Below are positions 11,801 through 24,056 of a stretch of 64,000 bases of DNA, one piece after another (position 1 is the stretch's first letter; the number at the start of each line of letters is the position of its first letter). The notes below the pieces were generated by a model. The model did no database searches, was not told the origin of the DNA, and worked only from the letters and a program-made list of their open reading frames with translations. Source of the stretch: Artocarpus heterophyllus. Taxonomy: Eukaryota; Streptophyta; Magnoliopsida; Rosales; Moraceae. The translations under genes and the position numbers were made by a program. The DNA lies in NCBI GenBank assembly GCA_025403435.1, contig CM046351.1, forward strand, positions 27,989,730 to 28,053,729, read 5' to 3'.

Positions 11801-12202
11801 GTCAATCTTTGTTTCAGATTTTTAGACAGACTGGTGAGCACACTGGAGGAAAAGAAGCATCATGAAGTGAAGTTGAAAGAGGGTTTGAAGGATATTGCTT
11901 TGAAACGCATGGAGCTGCAGAATTCGTTATCTTCGGCCTGGCCAAAGCAGGTAGGTTTTATCATCGTTTTTGTTTTTCTAAGCAAGTTAGATAATTCTGG
12001 AGAGGGAAAAAATGAAACCTATTTGTTATTGTATTTCTGAAACAAAATTGTACTGCATGTTGAATTATAGGAAGCGGCTCTTTTGAAAACAAGGGAGTTA
12101 AAGAAGCTATGCGAGAGTACACTTTCATCTATGTTCGATGGAAGACCTGTTAATATAATCGGAGAAATAAATACCCTTTTGAGTAGCAGCCTTGGTGCAT
12201 GA
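8893..12202 (+). CDS. C53: CDK5RAP3-like protein (C53), UFMylation complex / ER-phagy receptor
   Basis: Ten exons join in phase: 8893-8953, 9144-9278, 9753-9847, 9953-10047, 10154-10289, 10398-10547, 10662-11216, 11410-11618, 11818-11950 and 12071-12202 (1701 nt, 566 aa; plant orthologues are about 550 aa). The N-terminus reads [20 protein letters not shown] then [16 protein letters not shown], and the middle and C-terminal parts are helical ([23 protein letters not shown] style). The family partners UFL1 and DDRGK1 in ribosome UFMylation and acts as an ER-phagy receptor. Known plant C53 carries shuffled ATG8-interacting motifs in a disordered loop. Here exon 7 encodes an acidic loop with IDWD at about 275-278 and 286-289, and ISWD at 347-350. 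The gene looks intact. The least certain junction is the exon 2 acceptor (AAG|AG at 9143/9144). Confidence 0.95.
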
Positions 12203-13514
12203 GGAAGATGTTTGCCTATGATGACAGGAAAACCTTGGGATGAGAATGAAATGCCACTTACTCAAGTGGGAGCTTTCTTCTTCTTCTTCTTCTTCTTTTT
12301 TATTTTTTAAACGCTGCTCAAGATATTAAATTGTAGTCACAAAAATAAATTATTGCAAAGGAACCTCTTTTCTAGTATAGTTTTTTACATGAGGGGAAAA
12401 AACCATTTTAGTACCGTTTTGTTTTTCACGATTTTTGTGAAGGTTCCTTGTGACTTTGATAATGTGAAAATGGTAGCCTGAAAGATAAAATGTCCTTTAT
12501 ATCCTTTTAATTAGTTTGATAACTTAAAATTTATTTGCTAAAACATATTTCAATGACATTTTAAGAGAATTAATGATCTTGTTTTTCTCCAAAAAAAAAA
12601 TCCAAATTTTGTTGCACTCAGGCCCCCGTTTGGCATCCCTGCCACTGCACTCATGGCAAAGATTGACGAGAAAAACAACCACGATTCGTATTACTCATCT
12701 ATAATTCGTCTTACTCATCTTTAGAGTTGCTGTTGTTTGTGAAGGTGAAGATTTACATGCCTTTCAGAAGAGGGAAAGCTGCTACCAAGTTGTCAGTGGT
12801 GGCCAGTAATTGTGGGCTGTAGCGGCGGGGCTGGGCACATGACAGGGACCGAGTTGATCTGGCAAGTGGCGAGGACTAGGTGCAGCTTGGGAGGCAATGG
12901 GTGTGGGCAAAGGCTAAGCAATGATTTGGGCTGGCGCATGGGGATGGACAAGGGTGGCGTTTTGGGTAGTGATCTAGGTTGGTGCAGCAGGATTGGACGA
13001 AGATGGGGCTGAGCGGTAGTGGGTTTTTCGTATCTAGAATTTTTTTTTCCTCTAGATGTAGCCTTTTTCTTTGTTTATAGATTTGTTCAAATTCAAGCTT
13101 TTATTACTTGGTTCTTTTAGGTTTGGGGGAAGAACATCTCCTTTTAATACTTTCTCTTCCTTTTGTATTTTCTTAAAAATTTTTGATCCATTTTTATGAA
13201 ATTTGTTGTGTGCGAGAATAGAGAAAAAGCAGAAGACCGGATCACTTAACCCACCTCGTGAGGAAGATTAGAATGATTCAAGAACCTGTTAGAAGGAAGA
13301 TAATCCATGCTGATGGTGTGAGTTTGAGTGAAGACTCACCGGTTGATGCACGAGCTCACCATAGGATTAAGTAAATACCGCACCGCCAAGCTGGATCACA
13401 CATACACCCAACAGCACAATTTTACAGTTATTTGCAAGGAAATTTCTACCGTAGTATCTTAAAAAAATGCACTAGCTATTGGGTCCGTGTCTATTCTGCA
13501 TGCATGTATGCATG

Positions 13515-13518
<4 letters not shown>
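12203..13518. other. C53 3'UTR and intergenic DNA
   Basis: The first ~170 bases are likely 3'UTR, with a (TTC)n run at 12270-12297. At about 12620-13020 is a GC-richer patch beginning CCCCGTTTGGCATCCCTGCC. Its Gly/Cys/Trp-rich open frame looks compositional, not genic. No gene supported. Confidence 0.45.

Positions 13519-13557
<39 letters not shown>
13519..13557. repeat. (TA)n microsatellite
   Basis: About 19 TA units preceded by GCATGTATGCATGCATACA. Confidence 0.95.
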
Positions 13558-13559
<2 letters not shown>

Positions 13560-13737
13560 ATATGATATTGACCAAATCCAACAGCTAGATAAAGATGTAC
13601 ATTACCAATACGAGACACTATAGTAGAATGACCCTTTTTGTAATGAAACTATTACCCCCTTTTGCCTAAGTGAAAAAGGAATTTCCATCAAAGGAATACT
13701 CATTAGCACGGCTTCAAAACCCTTTGACAAAACGTGG

Positions 13738-14002
13738 AGCTTGTTTGGTTAGAGGGTTTGTAACTTTATATGGTTTGAACCTAAAATCTCTCTTGAATCA
13801 GTGTATGACAATCAAACATTCAAACTCATTTCAAACCATGATGTGATGTTGTGAACTCAAAATTGCCTCTAAATTCATAATTACCTTTATTTGTTTTCGA
13901 GATTTGAAAATCCATTTTTTAAACCATACTTTTTAAACTTTATATTTCAAACAAAAAAAATTTAAATCATCATGTTTCAAACCCATGATACAAACAGACC
14001 CT
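13738..14002. mobile_element. MITE-like element with GTTTG ends
   Basis: The left end GCTTGTTTGGTTAGAGGGTTTG and the reverse complement of the right end, GGGTCTGTTTGTATCATGGG, are similar inverted termini. ATGGTTTGAA-like motifs recur inside in both directions. Target duplication is unclear. Confidence 0.35.
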
Positions 14003-17000
14003 AACTTTTAATTATGTGTAGCGCCTTCATTTTATCACCATTTATTGCCGGGTGGTAATCTTCTATTATTGTGAATGCCTGCCGTCAACGAGATTAATAG
14101 ACGTAATTAATAAAAAGGTCCAAAGGATAGAAATGACATTTTATATCAAAAGGAGCAAGGATACCAATAAGATGAAAATATGTTCATTTCTTTATTCTCG
14201 CTCGTAATATGCAGATAATGTGTTGGGGTTAGAAAAAGTAATTAGATGTAGCTGCGCCTTATATCTGAAATACAGACATCTAAATTAAGCAGTGATAGAC
14301 CATTTCAGCATAGCTAGATTTTAAATATGTTATTTTAAGAAAAGTTTAAATTTGAGAAATTTGATGCAATAATGAACTTAGAATCATTTTTTATACTAGG
14401 GGCTTAGTAAGACGCTCAGTGTAAATGTTTGCGAGTAGTCTAATTATCAATATATTTAGTAGGACACCCAAATGTGGAGTCTTTGAGTTACTTTTTTTGA
14501 ATATAAATATGTATGGAAGTGTTAGTATCTTATACAGCATAAGGCAATTAGCATAATTGATTTCTTTATTTTTTCCTTTGTAATAGGTCAATCAGCATTC
14601 TCACCGATTTAAATAGGAGCACATTTGAGAAGAAAGATCTTAATGAGCAGCTGTAAAAACATATTTTTGAAGGTCATAAACAAATAAAAGTTTAAAGGAT
14701 TACACGAGAAATATTTGAGTGGGATATATTGCAAACCAGTTATTTCAACAGAGATAAATTAGAACCCCAAAAAAAAAAAAAGAATTTATACAATGAAATA
14801 GGCTTCAAAAAAGTTAGGTAAAAGAGAGAGAAGATTGGAATATCGGACAAAACATGCAATAAAGGGAAACAAAAAAACTGCAAAATAAAAATGAAAAGCA
14901 CTTTTGATAATATAAAAAATAAGAAAATGGTAAGAAATGTCCGCTTTCTAAGACCGTTGGTAGTAAATGTCGGATGTATTTTAGAGGGGCTATTTGCTTT
15001 TCTATACTTTGTATTTTAGATTTATTCAAACATTATATTTTCAGTTTTAATTTTATAGAATATATATCTTCAGATTATATTCAATACATAAATTTATACA
15101 TTACTTCAATCAATAGTAGATTTTGATCTTTAACATGACCAAATTATCTTTAATTAAAAAAATAAAGCTTTCTAAAAATAAAAAGAAAAAAAAACAAAAA
15201 CACGTAAAACACATATTTTTTAGGATACATTGTATATTTTTAAAGTCGAAAACTTTATGATAAAGTTTTTTAAAGATTTAAAGTTCTTTTATTTTTTAAT
15301 TTAAGGGTATTTTGAAAAATTTTTAGGTCAAAATTAAAAATTGATCGGAGTAAGAAATGAATTTATTCATTAAATCTAATATAAAGATATACATTCGATG
15401 AAATAAAAAATTATTAATATAATTTTTAAATTAACCTAAAATAAAGAATATAAAAAGGTAAATATCCCATTTAAAAGTGTTAGTAAATGTCACTTATTTA
15501 TAAAATTGTTCGAAATAAATAATTGTATCGTCTAAGATATTCTCATTTTGACCTAAGGCCCTTTCTCTCTTTCTTTCGTCCCTCTAACCCACCCACCCAC
15601 CCTTCCCCCCCTCTCTCTACGCTGCACTTTCATGTCATTGAAAAGATTTAAAACACATTTCCCTATCCTCTCTGAAAAACGAAGTGACCAAAGTGTACAA
15701 TACCATAAAATTTTACCTTTTATCCTATAACAATAATCATAAAAAAATTAGAAAACCCAATTTCTCTTCATCGATGTCGGAGATGCAAAACAAAGGTTGA
15801 TGTTGTTCCCCGATCTGCTCATTTTTCCTTCCCCTTGTGTTGTTGGTAGATTGTTCATCGTCGACTGTAGATGCAGGAAAATGATCAATATGATAATGTT
15901 CACAAATCACTTATGGTTTCTATATATTAATGCGATAAAGACGAATAAATATAAAAGTAAGGAGTATTTATAGTGGTTCACTTTTTAATAAATTACGTCC
16001 AATGTATTAGTTCTTATTAGTGAATTTGTATATAATACACTCAAGATCTGTAGAAATAAAAAAAGTGAGATAGTTTGTTTGATATGAGAAGTGGAGAGTA
16101 TCCTTTCTTTTTTCCTTTGTGTTTACACTGCTGTCTCCTCTTCATCATATTTCTCTTTTATAAGATGCTACATTATTATTAAAATGATAGAATGTTGTTA
16201 ACGATGTATAATGATAGAATATTGCTAACGATGGGCGGAAATCTTCGTGTCCTGTGTCAGTCTTTGTACGTGGTGTCTATGCACATACAGAGAGTGCATC
16301 CAATTCTGCACTAGCAATCTTAATTTCAAGTATACTGTCTTGATTGCTGGCCTTGCTCATTCTTGAAAAGGGAAAAATTCAAAGAAACTCAAAAGAGAAG
16401 TTTAAAAGTTTAGAAAACTCCCGAGTCATGGACGTATAGTCAATCACGGTTCATCGATTGCTTCGTCATCGACGGCTCTGAACCCTTCAGCCATGGTCAT
16501 GTGATATGCAGAAGACGGGAAGACAAGGTGCATATCTTTGACCCAAACATTGATGTCAGATGAGGGAGAGAGGAGTGAGAGAGATAAATGATAAGGGAGC
16601 AGTAGTGTTTGCAAGATATTAGTGGTAGTTTCGGTACTTTAAATAAGCATATGATCACGTTTTTAGGAAATGTGACATTCCCTGCTAGTATTTATTGAAA
16701 TTGATATTTAATTTAATTACGCCCTCTAAAAGTGACATTTGTCTCCTTCTCGTTAAAAAATATTTAGACAACAATGGTTTTTAAGGTCAAAAGCAAAAAA
16801 GTGCAATTGACATCTTTTATATACAAAGAAAAGATGAGGAATATATATAAGTATGACATGTTTGCAAGTAAGTCAATTGAGTAAAATAATTAGGTAACAA
16901 AAAGATATTTATGAAAACTTTTTGATAAAATAATTTCTTAGAAAATTGTGGAAAATAGATTTCAACGGGGACATATATAAGGAAAATTATTTTAATAGGG

Positions 17001-17205
17001 ACAAATTAAAAACATTGATTGAATGGCACATTTAAAATATAATATTTTAATAGAAAAGCTAAAATGATGGTGGAGAATTGAAAATATATAAAATAAATTT
17101 TTGATAGATTTTCAAACAATGGATAGTAATAGAAATTTAGTTAATTGAGTGTATATCACGTGGACCTTTCCGCCACAAGGGCGTCTTAGTTAACATATGT
17201 ACATG
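14003..17205. other. Intergenic, AT-rich, no gene seen
   Basis: No coding region is supported. A CT-rich stretch at about 15555-15625 and a short ATGTCGGAGATG at 15775 look superficially genic, but no open frame follows. A small direct repeat (TAATGATAGAAT) occurs near 16180 and 16210. Confidence 0.5.
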
Positions 17206-17370
17206 GAGTGTTTGACAACGTTGATTAGAACTATAGTTGTAGTTACTAAATAATATAAAACTTTTACATAATACAATAAAAAGCAAAAAGTTGCTATAGT
17301 GTAAAGCTTTCACATGCTACAGTGTTTTGAACCACAACTATGGTTCTAACCATTTTCCCCAAACATCCTA
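17206..17370. mobile_element. MITE-like element, GTGTTT family, copy 3
   Basis: The clearest family copy: left arm GTGTTTGACAAC...ATTAGAACTATAGTTGTAG and right arm, read back, ATGTTTGGGGAAAATGG...TTAGAACCATAGTTGTGG. Subterminal GTAAAGCTTTCACATGCTAC matches the other copies. The two arms could fold into a hairpin. Confidence 0.55.
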
Positions 17371-17381
17371 TACGCTAGATG

Positions 17382-18440
17382 TCACAAGGCCGAATTTTTC
17401 ACTTTGTCTTATGATGGCACTAAGAAGCTCCCTTAGTCACACTTGCACTCGGCATATTTTGCTAACTAGCACACACAAACAAGGGATAATAACCGAGCAC
17501 ACTTGACCACATAAAGCAAGTAAAGCCACACACACACAACATACGAAAAAACCCAACATTTTACTAACAATCATAAAAGGAATATAAGTGTGCTGTAGGG
17601 ATCACATAAATCATGTCCTCTGCCTTTCACAACTCACGTATTTATAGGCAACAAGGTGTGGTTGACAACGCCAACCACTTAGGCAATTCCTAGTCACATC
17701 TAACACTACTTGGAGACTTGTCAGCTTGCTTGTGAGGCCACTTGTAGGCTTCCCGAAGTCATGGTCATCTCAGCCCATCATGGGACACATGTCTGATAAC
17801 TGATGAAGCCATCTGTTCGAGCATTGGGGGTCGTGGGGCACATCTACATGTTGAGGCTACGGGTCGTGCGCCTCATGCATGCGCATCTTGCGCGGAGTGG
17901 TTGGCCAGCTCCCTCCACCAGCCATTGTGGGCTTAACTGTGAGCGCGTTTTGTGCAGAGCGTGCCCCTACCACCAGGCCACGTCCACCTTGTGCTTGCTG
18001 GTTGTTAGTGAGGTTTGTTTGCCAGCGCGCACGCCTACAAAAATCTGAACTGCCAACCGTGCGCGCCATGCTTGTGCAATGCCTTGCTGAGACACAACTA
18101 CCTAATTACACTAGACCCATGTGCTAAGACAAAACCACCCTCGGTTGAGTTTTTCTGAAGCAAGGCCCTCGCACGCATCTGAGAAACTCGAGGCCGTGTC
18201 TGAACCATACTAGCAAGGCTAGCCCAGTGCTCACCTTGCCCATCTCACACGCCCATGCCCCTGTGAGCGTACGCTGCCGTCGTCCGCCCGTGTTGTGCTT
18301 GTTGCCTTCCTTGGTGTGTCGCACCTAGCCACCATTTTAGCGCGCTGAGCCCACCTGCCCATGCCGTGTAAGGATCAAGCCCTCACGTAGGCAGGACCCT
18401 GGCCATCATGCCACTTCAAGAGGGTCTGATCGGGACTGCA
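17382..18440 (-). mobile_element. GC-rich LTR retrotransposon remnant
   Basis: Composition jumps to GC-rich between AT-rich flanks. The left edge TGTCACAAGGCC, read on the minus strand as GGCCTTGTGACA, resembles the 3' terminus of chromovirus LTRs. A minus-strand TATA-like CCTATAAATACG lies at about 17637-17648, where an LTR promoter would be. The opposite terminus is not identifiable, so I read it as a truncated LTR. The open frames on both strands are compositional. Confidence 0.35.
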
Positions 18441-18459
18441 TATTTGAACTTGTTTTTAA

Positions 18460-20960
18460 GTCGTCTTTGATTTTTATATGCCATCTCCAATTCACTTACC
18501 ATATATATTAGGATGGATTAATTACATAATTACATTTTTCAGTTTCAATTATTTCTCAATTTGTTTTGTTTTTAGAAACAACAAATGTATTATTTGAATT
18601 TGAAAAAATTGTTTCAATTTTATTCTTCAAAGATTGTTTGGGTAATATATAAGACAAAAATACCCTTAATTAGACTATATTTGTGTATGAAATATATTTT
18701 TTCTCTTGAGAAAATTGTTAAAAATATTTTAACATTTTAAAAGTCCTAAAACTTAAATTCTTTTTTTTTTTTTTAAATTTCACGTTTTGTTTTGGGGTTT
18801 CTTATGTTTTTAAATCTCTAAAATATTTTCCATAATTGTTTAATGTTGTTTCGTCTAATTTTTTTTTCTATTCATATAGATAAAATTGAAACAAATTTTT
18901 AATTTCAAAGAATACCTTTATAGTTTTTAAAAACACAAAGACAAAATGAAAAATAGTTAAACTACAAAGTATAATTATGTAATTAATCATTTTATGTTTA
19001 TATATACAAGACGAAACATACTATTTATATCTTTTAAATATTCAAAATTTCACCTTAGACGACGTTGATTACCAAATAGGTTGAACATCCCTTCAAAAAA
19101 AGAAAAAAAAAAAAACTAAGCATTAAACCGGCAATTCTAAAAATTTTATTCTAATCTTATGTTTGGCAATTGAGTTTAAACTTAGAAGTTTGACTTCACT
19201 GTGTAAAGCCCTCACATACTATAATGTAAAATAAAAATATGTTATAGTGTAACGATTTCATATTATTTTTTGAATATAAACACAAAATATATTACAAACC
19301 GAGCGGAGAGAGTTAATTGTATTTTTCAATTTTCCTCAGCAGTGGTAACTGCGATACAAGTAAATGACAGTAATTGTGGATGGTCTTATTTTTCCCCCAT
19401 TCCTCAATTATGGTAAAAGTGATTATGATGTCCAGCATTCTCATAAAATTGTAAATTTTTCATATGTAATTATAATATTTGCGTACTGCACAAAAACAGT
19501 GTCCTCCTTCTATAATTTCTAATCTAATTCCAATTATCATACGGTTGTAATCTTTATGGGACGGAAATTAGAAATATTAATATCATTTACTTTCTTTTAT
19601 GCTTTCATATGTCAAAAGAAACATAATTTTTATATCTTTTTAGTACTTGAAATATCACCTTAGATATCTATTTCCAAATAAGTTGAACATCCTTTCAAAA
19701 AAAAAAAGAAAAGAAAAAAAAAACTAGATCGTACATAAAACCGCGGATTTTAAAAATTCGATGTTAAGATTAGTGGTTCCAAAACATGGAAAACATATTA
19801 AAAAGCAAGTGGCACAGTTGATACTATTAAAAGACATTGTAATAGCCTTATTTTTCCTTCGTCGATTCCCATGAATATTCATAATGTACAAAAACATTGT
19901 CCATCTTTTCAAATTTCTGATCTTATTTCAATTATCACATAGTTGCAATCTTTTCATGAGACTAAAATTATGCGAAGTTCAAAAAAAAAATAAAAAATTA
20001 AGGGGATAAAAATGTCATTATACTTGTGATTTTAGATAGATTAATGAGCTTTTAACATAGAAACTAGTAGACATTTATGACATTTTATGTATGTCAAATG
20101 TCGATCTTTAGTTCACCTATCTTATTTTATCTTTCCATGTGACAAATTGAAACATACTTCTTTATATATATTTTTTATATCTTTATTCAAAACATGATCA
20201 CGTTAGATATCGATTACCAATCAAGGTGAGTATCCCTCACAAAAAAAAAAAGAGGGAAAAAAACTAGGTTAAACATAAAACCGCCGACTCTATAAATTCA
20301 ATTCTAAGATTAGTGGTTCCAAAACACAGAAAATGTACTACAAACCACACGACGTGATTGACTAGTAAATGTGCCACTAAGAAACTACAATAGTCGTAAT
20401 GCCCTTATTTTCCCCTCATTCGTCGATTATCATAAAGTCATAATCTTTATACGACTGACACTTGAGGGTAGTGATGTCATTACACATGTGATTTATATGG
20501 AATTATAAGTTTTGAAGATGGACACTAGTAGGCATTTATATATCGAATGTGTATCAATTGGGCACTTTGGGTTCAAGGGCTCCTCCGGCGATGACATTTT
20601 TTTTTTTTTTGTAGGCAAGGGGCTTACGTATTTGCTCTTATCTTTAAGTAATTTCTGATTTTCATTTGTCGATCTCTAATTCACTTACCTTATTTTATAT
20701 TTCCATATTTCAAAAGAATAATTCTTTTTATATCTTTTTTCGAATTCCAAATATCACAATAGATACCGATTAACAAATAGGTTGAACAAACCTCAAAAGG
20801 AAAAAAAAAAAAAAGTAGGTTGAACACAAAACTTTCGATTTTATAAATTCAACTCTAAAACTAGTGACTTCAAAACACAGAAAACATATTACGAACTAGG
20901 CGGCGTGATTGACTCTCATTTCCCCCTTCTCTTTAGTAGTAGAAATTGTGGTACTAATCA
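18460..20960. repeat. Diverged tandem repeat, about four 0.54-0.6 kb units
   Basis: A compound motif recurs in the same orientation: a TTTATATCTTTT stretch, TTAGATATCGATTACCAA, AGGTTGAACATCCCT, an A-rich run, ACTAGGTTAAACATAAAACC, then AGATTAGTGGTTCCAAAACA. A-rich runs fall at about 19092, 19697, 20240 and 20800. The spacer motif GTCATTACACATGTGATTT also recurs (about 20010 and 20475). Units are well diverged, implying an old expansion. A piece at about 19159-19262 resembles the GTGTTT MITE family. Confidence 0.6.
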
Positions 20961-21057
20961 ATGGAAATGGCAAATTTGGAAGGAGAAAAAGTAATGAAGC
21001 ACTAGAAGTTTTGGCAAGTTCAAAGAAAAATTGACATTGGTGGTGCCCGTACTGGTA

Positions 21058-21724
21058 TCTTTTGAAGGTAAATACAATAGAAACTACGTGTTTTTTTAAA
21101 AGGAGACTTTTTCGATGAGAATTTCTATTAGTGACGCACGTTCTAAAACTGTTAGATCTAATCAGAATTATTTTTTTTTTTTGTAGATCTAATAATTGAA
21201 AGATAGATATCCAATAGTGTGTGTCTTTTTTTTTTTTTATTCTCACCGGAGAAATGGCCTTTTAGAAAAGGAAAAGATGTACCCTTGGATATCTTAATTT
21301 TTGGATGATCAATTTTCACAAGATAATAAGTTTGGCATATATTGTTAATATGTGTATTATGTTTCTAGCTAGTTTATTTTTCAAGTTAGTCTTTTCTTTT
21401 GAAGGTAAACACAATAGAAACTATGTGTTTTTTTTAAAAGGAGACTTCTCCAATGAGAACCTTTATCAGTAATATACATTCTGAAACTGTTAGATCTGAT
21501 CAGAAATTTTTTTTTCTATAGATCTAATAATTGAAAGACAGATATTTAATAGTGTGTCTTTTTTTTTTTTTTCTCACCTGAGAAATGGCCTTTTAGAAAA
21601 GGAAAAGATGTACTCTTGGATATCTTAATTTTTGGATGATCAATTTTCACAGGATAATGAAGTTTGGCATATATTGTTAAGATGTGTGTTATGTTTCTAC
21701 TTTTTTTTTCAAGTTAGTCTTTTC
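21058..21724. repeat. Tandem duplication, ~337-bp unit, two copies
   Basis: Two direct copies start at TTTGAAGGTAAA (21061 and 21398) and run through GAGAAATGGCCTTTTAGAAA, TGGATATCTTAATTTTTGGA and CAAGTTAGTCTTTTC. They differ by scattered substitutions and poly-T length. Within each is an AAAAGGAGACTT...TTAGATCT motif shared with the inverted repeat at 22063-22385. Confidence 0.85.
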
Positions 21725-22062
21725 CATTATTGAGGTCATAGCATTGTTTCACCACTGACTGGCACTGTTAGTGCTAGATATGTTTCTTTAGTTGTTGTCG
21801 TCTGTGTTTTGGCGTTATTTTTGTTTTTATTAAATTGTTGGACTTCCATTATCCGCCTAAAATTGGGCTAAAATTAGGGTTCTTTCTAATCGGTTTAATC
21901 TATTTGAAGAGATCAACCATCAACCAAACAGAAAATGTTAAAGTATTTTCTTAGAAGGTCGGGGCATCTTGAAATTTTTAAGAGAATCTAAGTCATGTAT
22001 ATCTGATTTTATGAGTTTACTTTGGTCATTTTAGTCATAATCAAAATAAGACAATTTATCTA

Positions 22063-22385
22063 GTAGAAACCAAAAAAGATCTTTACTGGTGGGTATTTAT
22101 TTTTTAACTGTCAGATTTGTAAAAAAAAAATGAATTTGATTAAATCTAACACGTTCAAAATGTACACCACGGTAGGGTTTCCACTAAAGAAGTCTCCTTA
22201 AAATAAATCTTGACATCTAAAAAGTTTGTGTCAAACTTATGAAATTAGGAAATTTTTTTAGGGAGAATCCCCGCTGGTAGAGTACATTTTCAAACCATTA
22301 GATTTATTCAAAATTATATTTTTCTACAGATTTGATGGTTGAAAGACTAAAACCTACCGGTAGATATCTTTTTTGGTTCCCACTT
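22063..22385. repeat. Inverted repeat (foldback-like), arms ~130 bp
   Basis: The arm at about 22063-22200, reverse complemented, matches the arm at about 22253-22385: GTACATTTT(C/G)AA, TTAGATTTA(A/T)TCAAA, CAGATTTG, then a tract ending ATC(T)TTTTTTGGTT. The loop is about 50 bp. This is a candidate MITE or foldback element related to the direct repeats at 21058-21724. Confidence 0.6.
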
Positions 22386-23459
22386 GTAAAATTGATGTAA
22401 AATTGACCATTAACGTTATTTGTTTCAACAAAAAAAAAAATTATATTTTACATTTCACTTGGGTTATCAAAAACATAAATGACATTATGCTATAAGAAAA
22501 ACAATTACACGCATGTAAATAGAGACAAACATGACAAGCATGAAAAAGAATTTGAGGTTACAAAATAAGTGTGGTCGGTTCCCTAGTTTTAAATATCTAA
22601 GACCATTAACCAAATAAAAATAAATAATATTTCAGACTGATCAAACCAACGCAATTAAGAATAAATTGATTTGGCTTTTTGGTTGGTTTTCGCAGTTTAA
22701 CTATTATCTTGAACACTAATAGCTAAGAGTAGTGAATTTTATATAGTAATATTCACTGGCTGCAGTTGAGATGTGTGTGTGTGTGTGTTTTTTTTTGTTT
22801 TTGTTTTTTTTTGTGTTTACTAGTGTATTTTTTGAGAATTTTTGATGTCGTTAGTCCGACTATTTTTTTTTCAACTGATTGAAAATTATTTTCTTAGGAT
22901 TTTTTAGTCCCTTCCTGTAAAATTAACGGTGAAGTTTTACATTAATAATACATAGAGCAAAAATGTTTTCTTCTTAAAAAGAGACATTTTATTAAAACCT
23001 GGGTACCAAACTATCATTTCTTGAAAATTTCAGAGATTGATAACCCTAAAAAAATATTTTTTCTAAAGGGAACATTATATTAGGGAAAATTGCAAAAAAT
23101 TCCTTCTATTGTGAGTACTTAGTATCACGAAAACCATTTTACTCTTTGGAAGGAAAAAAAAAAAATTACGTTGGAAATTTCGTAATTGTTTTGAATTCCT
23201 TCCTTGCAATAAAATTCTTTGTCAAAATTGGGGCAGCACTCCTGGTGATAATAAATAAATTAATTAATTAATGTGAGCTTAATTTTCCAGCACTATAATT
23301 TGCATCTTGCTTCATAATTTGTACATTTTCACAACAATTAAATTACCTTTCTCATGGGTATAATTATTCTAAATTTTTCTTCTTTTTTTTTTTTTTTGTT
23401 TTCCCTTTCGTCTTTTATAATCCTAAAAGATGTTTATCTTATTACAGTCTTGTGAATCA
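22386..23459. other. Intergenic and 5' flank of the F-box gene
   Basis: AT-rich, with a short (GT)n at about 22770-22788 and poly-T runs. An acceptor-like ATTACAG at 23441-23447 lies 12 bases before the F-box start codon, suggesting a 5'UTR intron. Nothing else is supported. Confidence 0.4.
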
Positions 23460-24056
23460 ATGGAGACAAGGTCGAAGATTGTGGTAACAAGAAGAGGAGA
23501 TAGATTCAGCAGTCTTCCAGACTGTCTTACTCATTACATTTTCTCCTTTCTTAATGTAGAAGACCTTTCTCGACTGATGCTTGTTTCCAAAAAGTTGAGA
23601 CACCTATGCTTCTTGACCCCATTCTTGACTTTAGACTACACAACACATCGGCTCGATGAAGCAAAAGGAGCTCGGATGATGAACTGCATTGACCGGATTT
23701 TGTTTCTTCAAAAAGGGATGATACTCAACGCTTGTACATCTGTTGGTATCTGTCGGGGAATTAGGCGTCTCCTAATTTCAAGGATCACAAGAACGAATAA
23801 TTGCAGAAAAGAAGAAAAGTGAGACACTAAATTTTTATACAGGTTTGTCCAAATTTGAGACTACGTCCTGTTTCTCCGCTATAGATTTCACTACAATGAA
23901 GGAGATTACAAATTACAAGAGAAATTTCTCACACTCTTAAACAATGTTTCTCAAATTTCTTTACTACCTAGCACCCTGTGGGAATTTTTCTCTCAAGGAT
24001 GGAGCTCTCACAAAATTTGCCTCACAACAATAATGCCACTATCTCTCTGTCACACA

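Noticed and set aside
17803..18324. GC-rich open frames on both strands near 18 kb as genes
   Set aside because: Overlapping frames on opposite strands in a GC-rich patch with no recognisable domain; an LTR remnant explains them better.
23751..23822. F-box reading frame continuing through GICRGIRRLLI as a normal C-terminus
   Set aside because: From 23751 the sequence is the copia LTR, identical in kind to 32202 onward; the real downstream coding sequence resumes at 32817.
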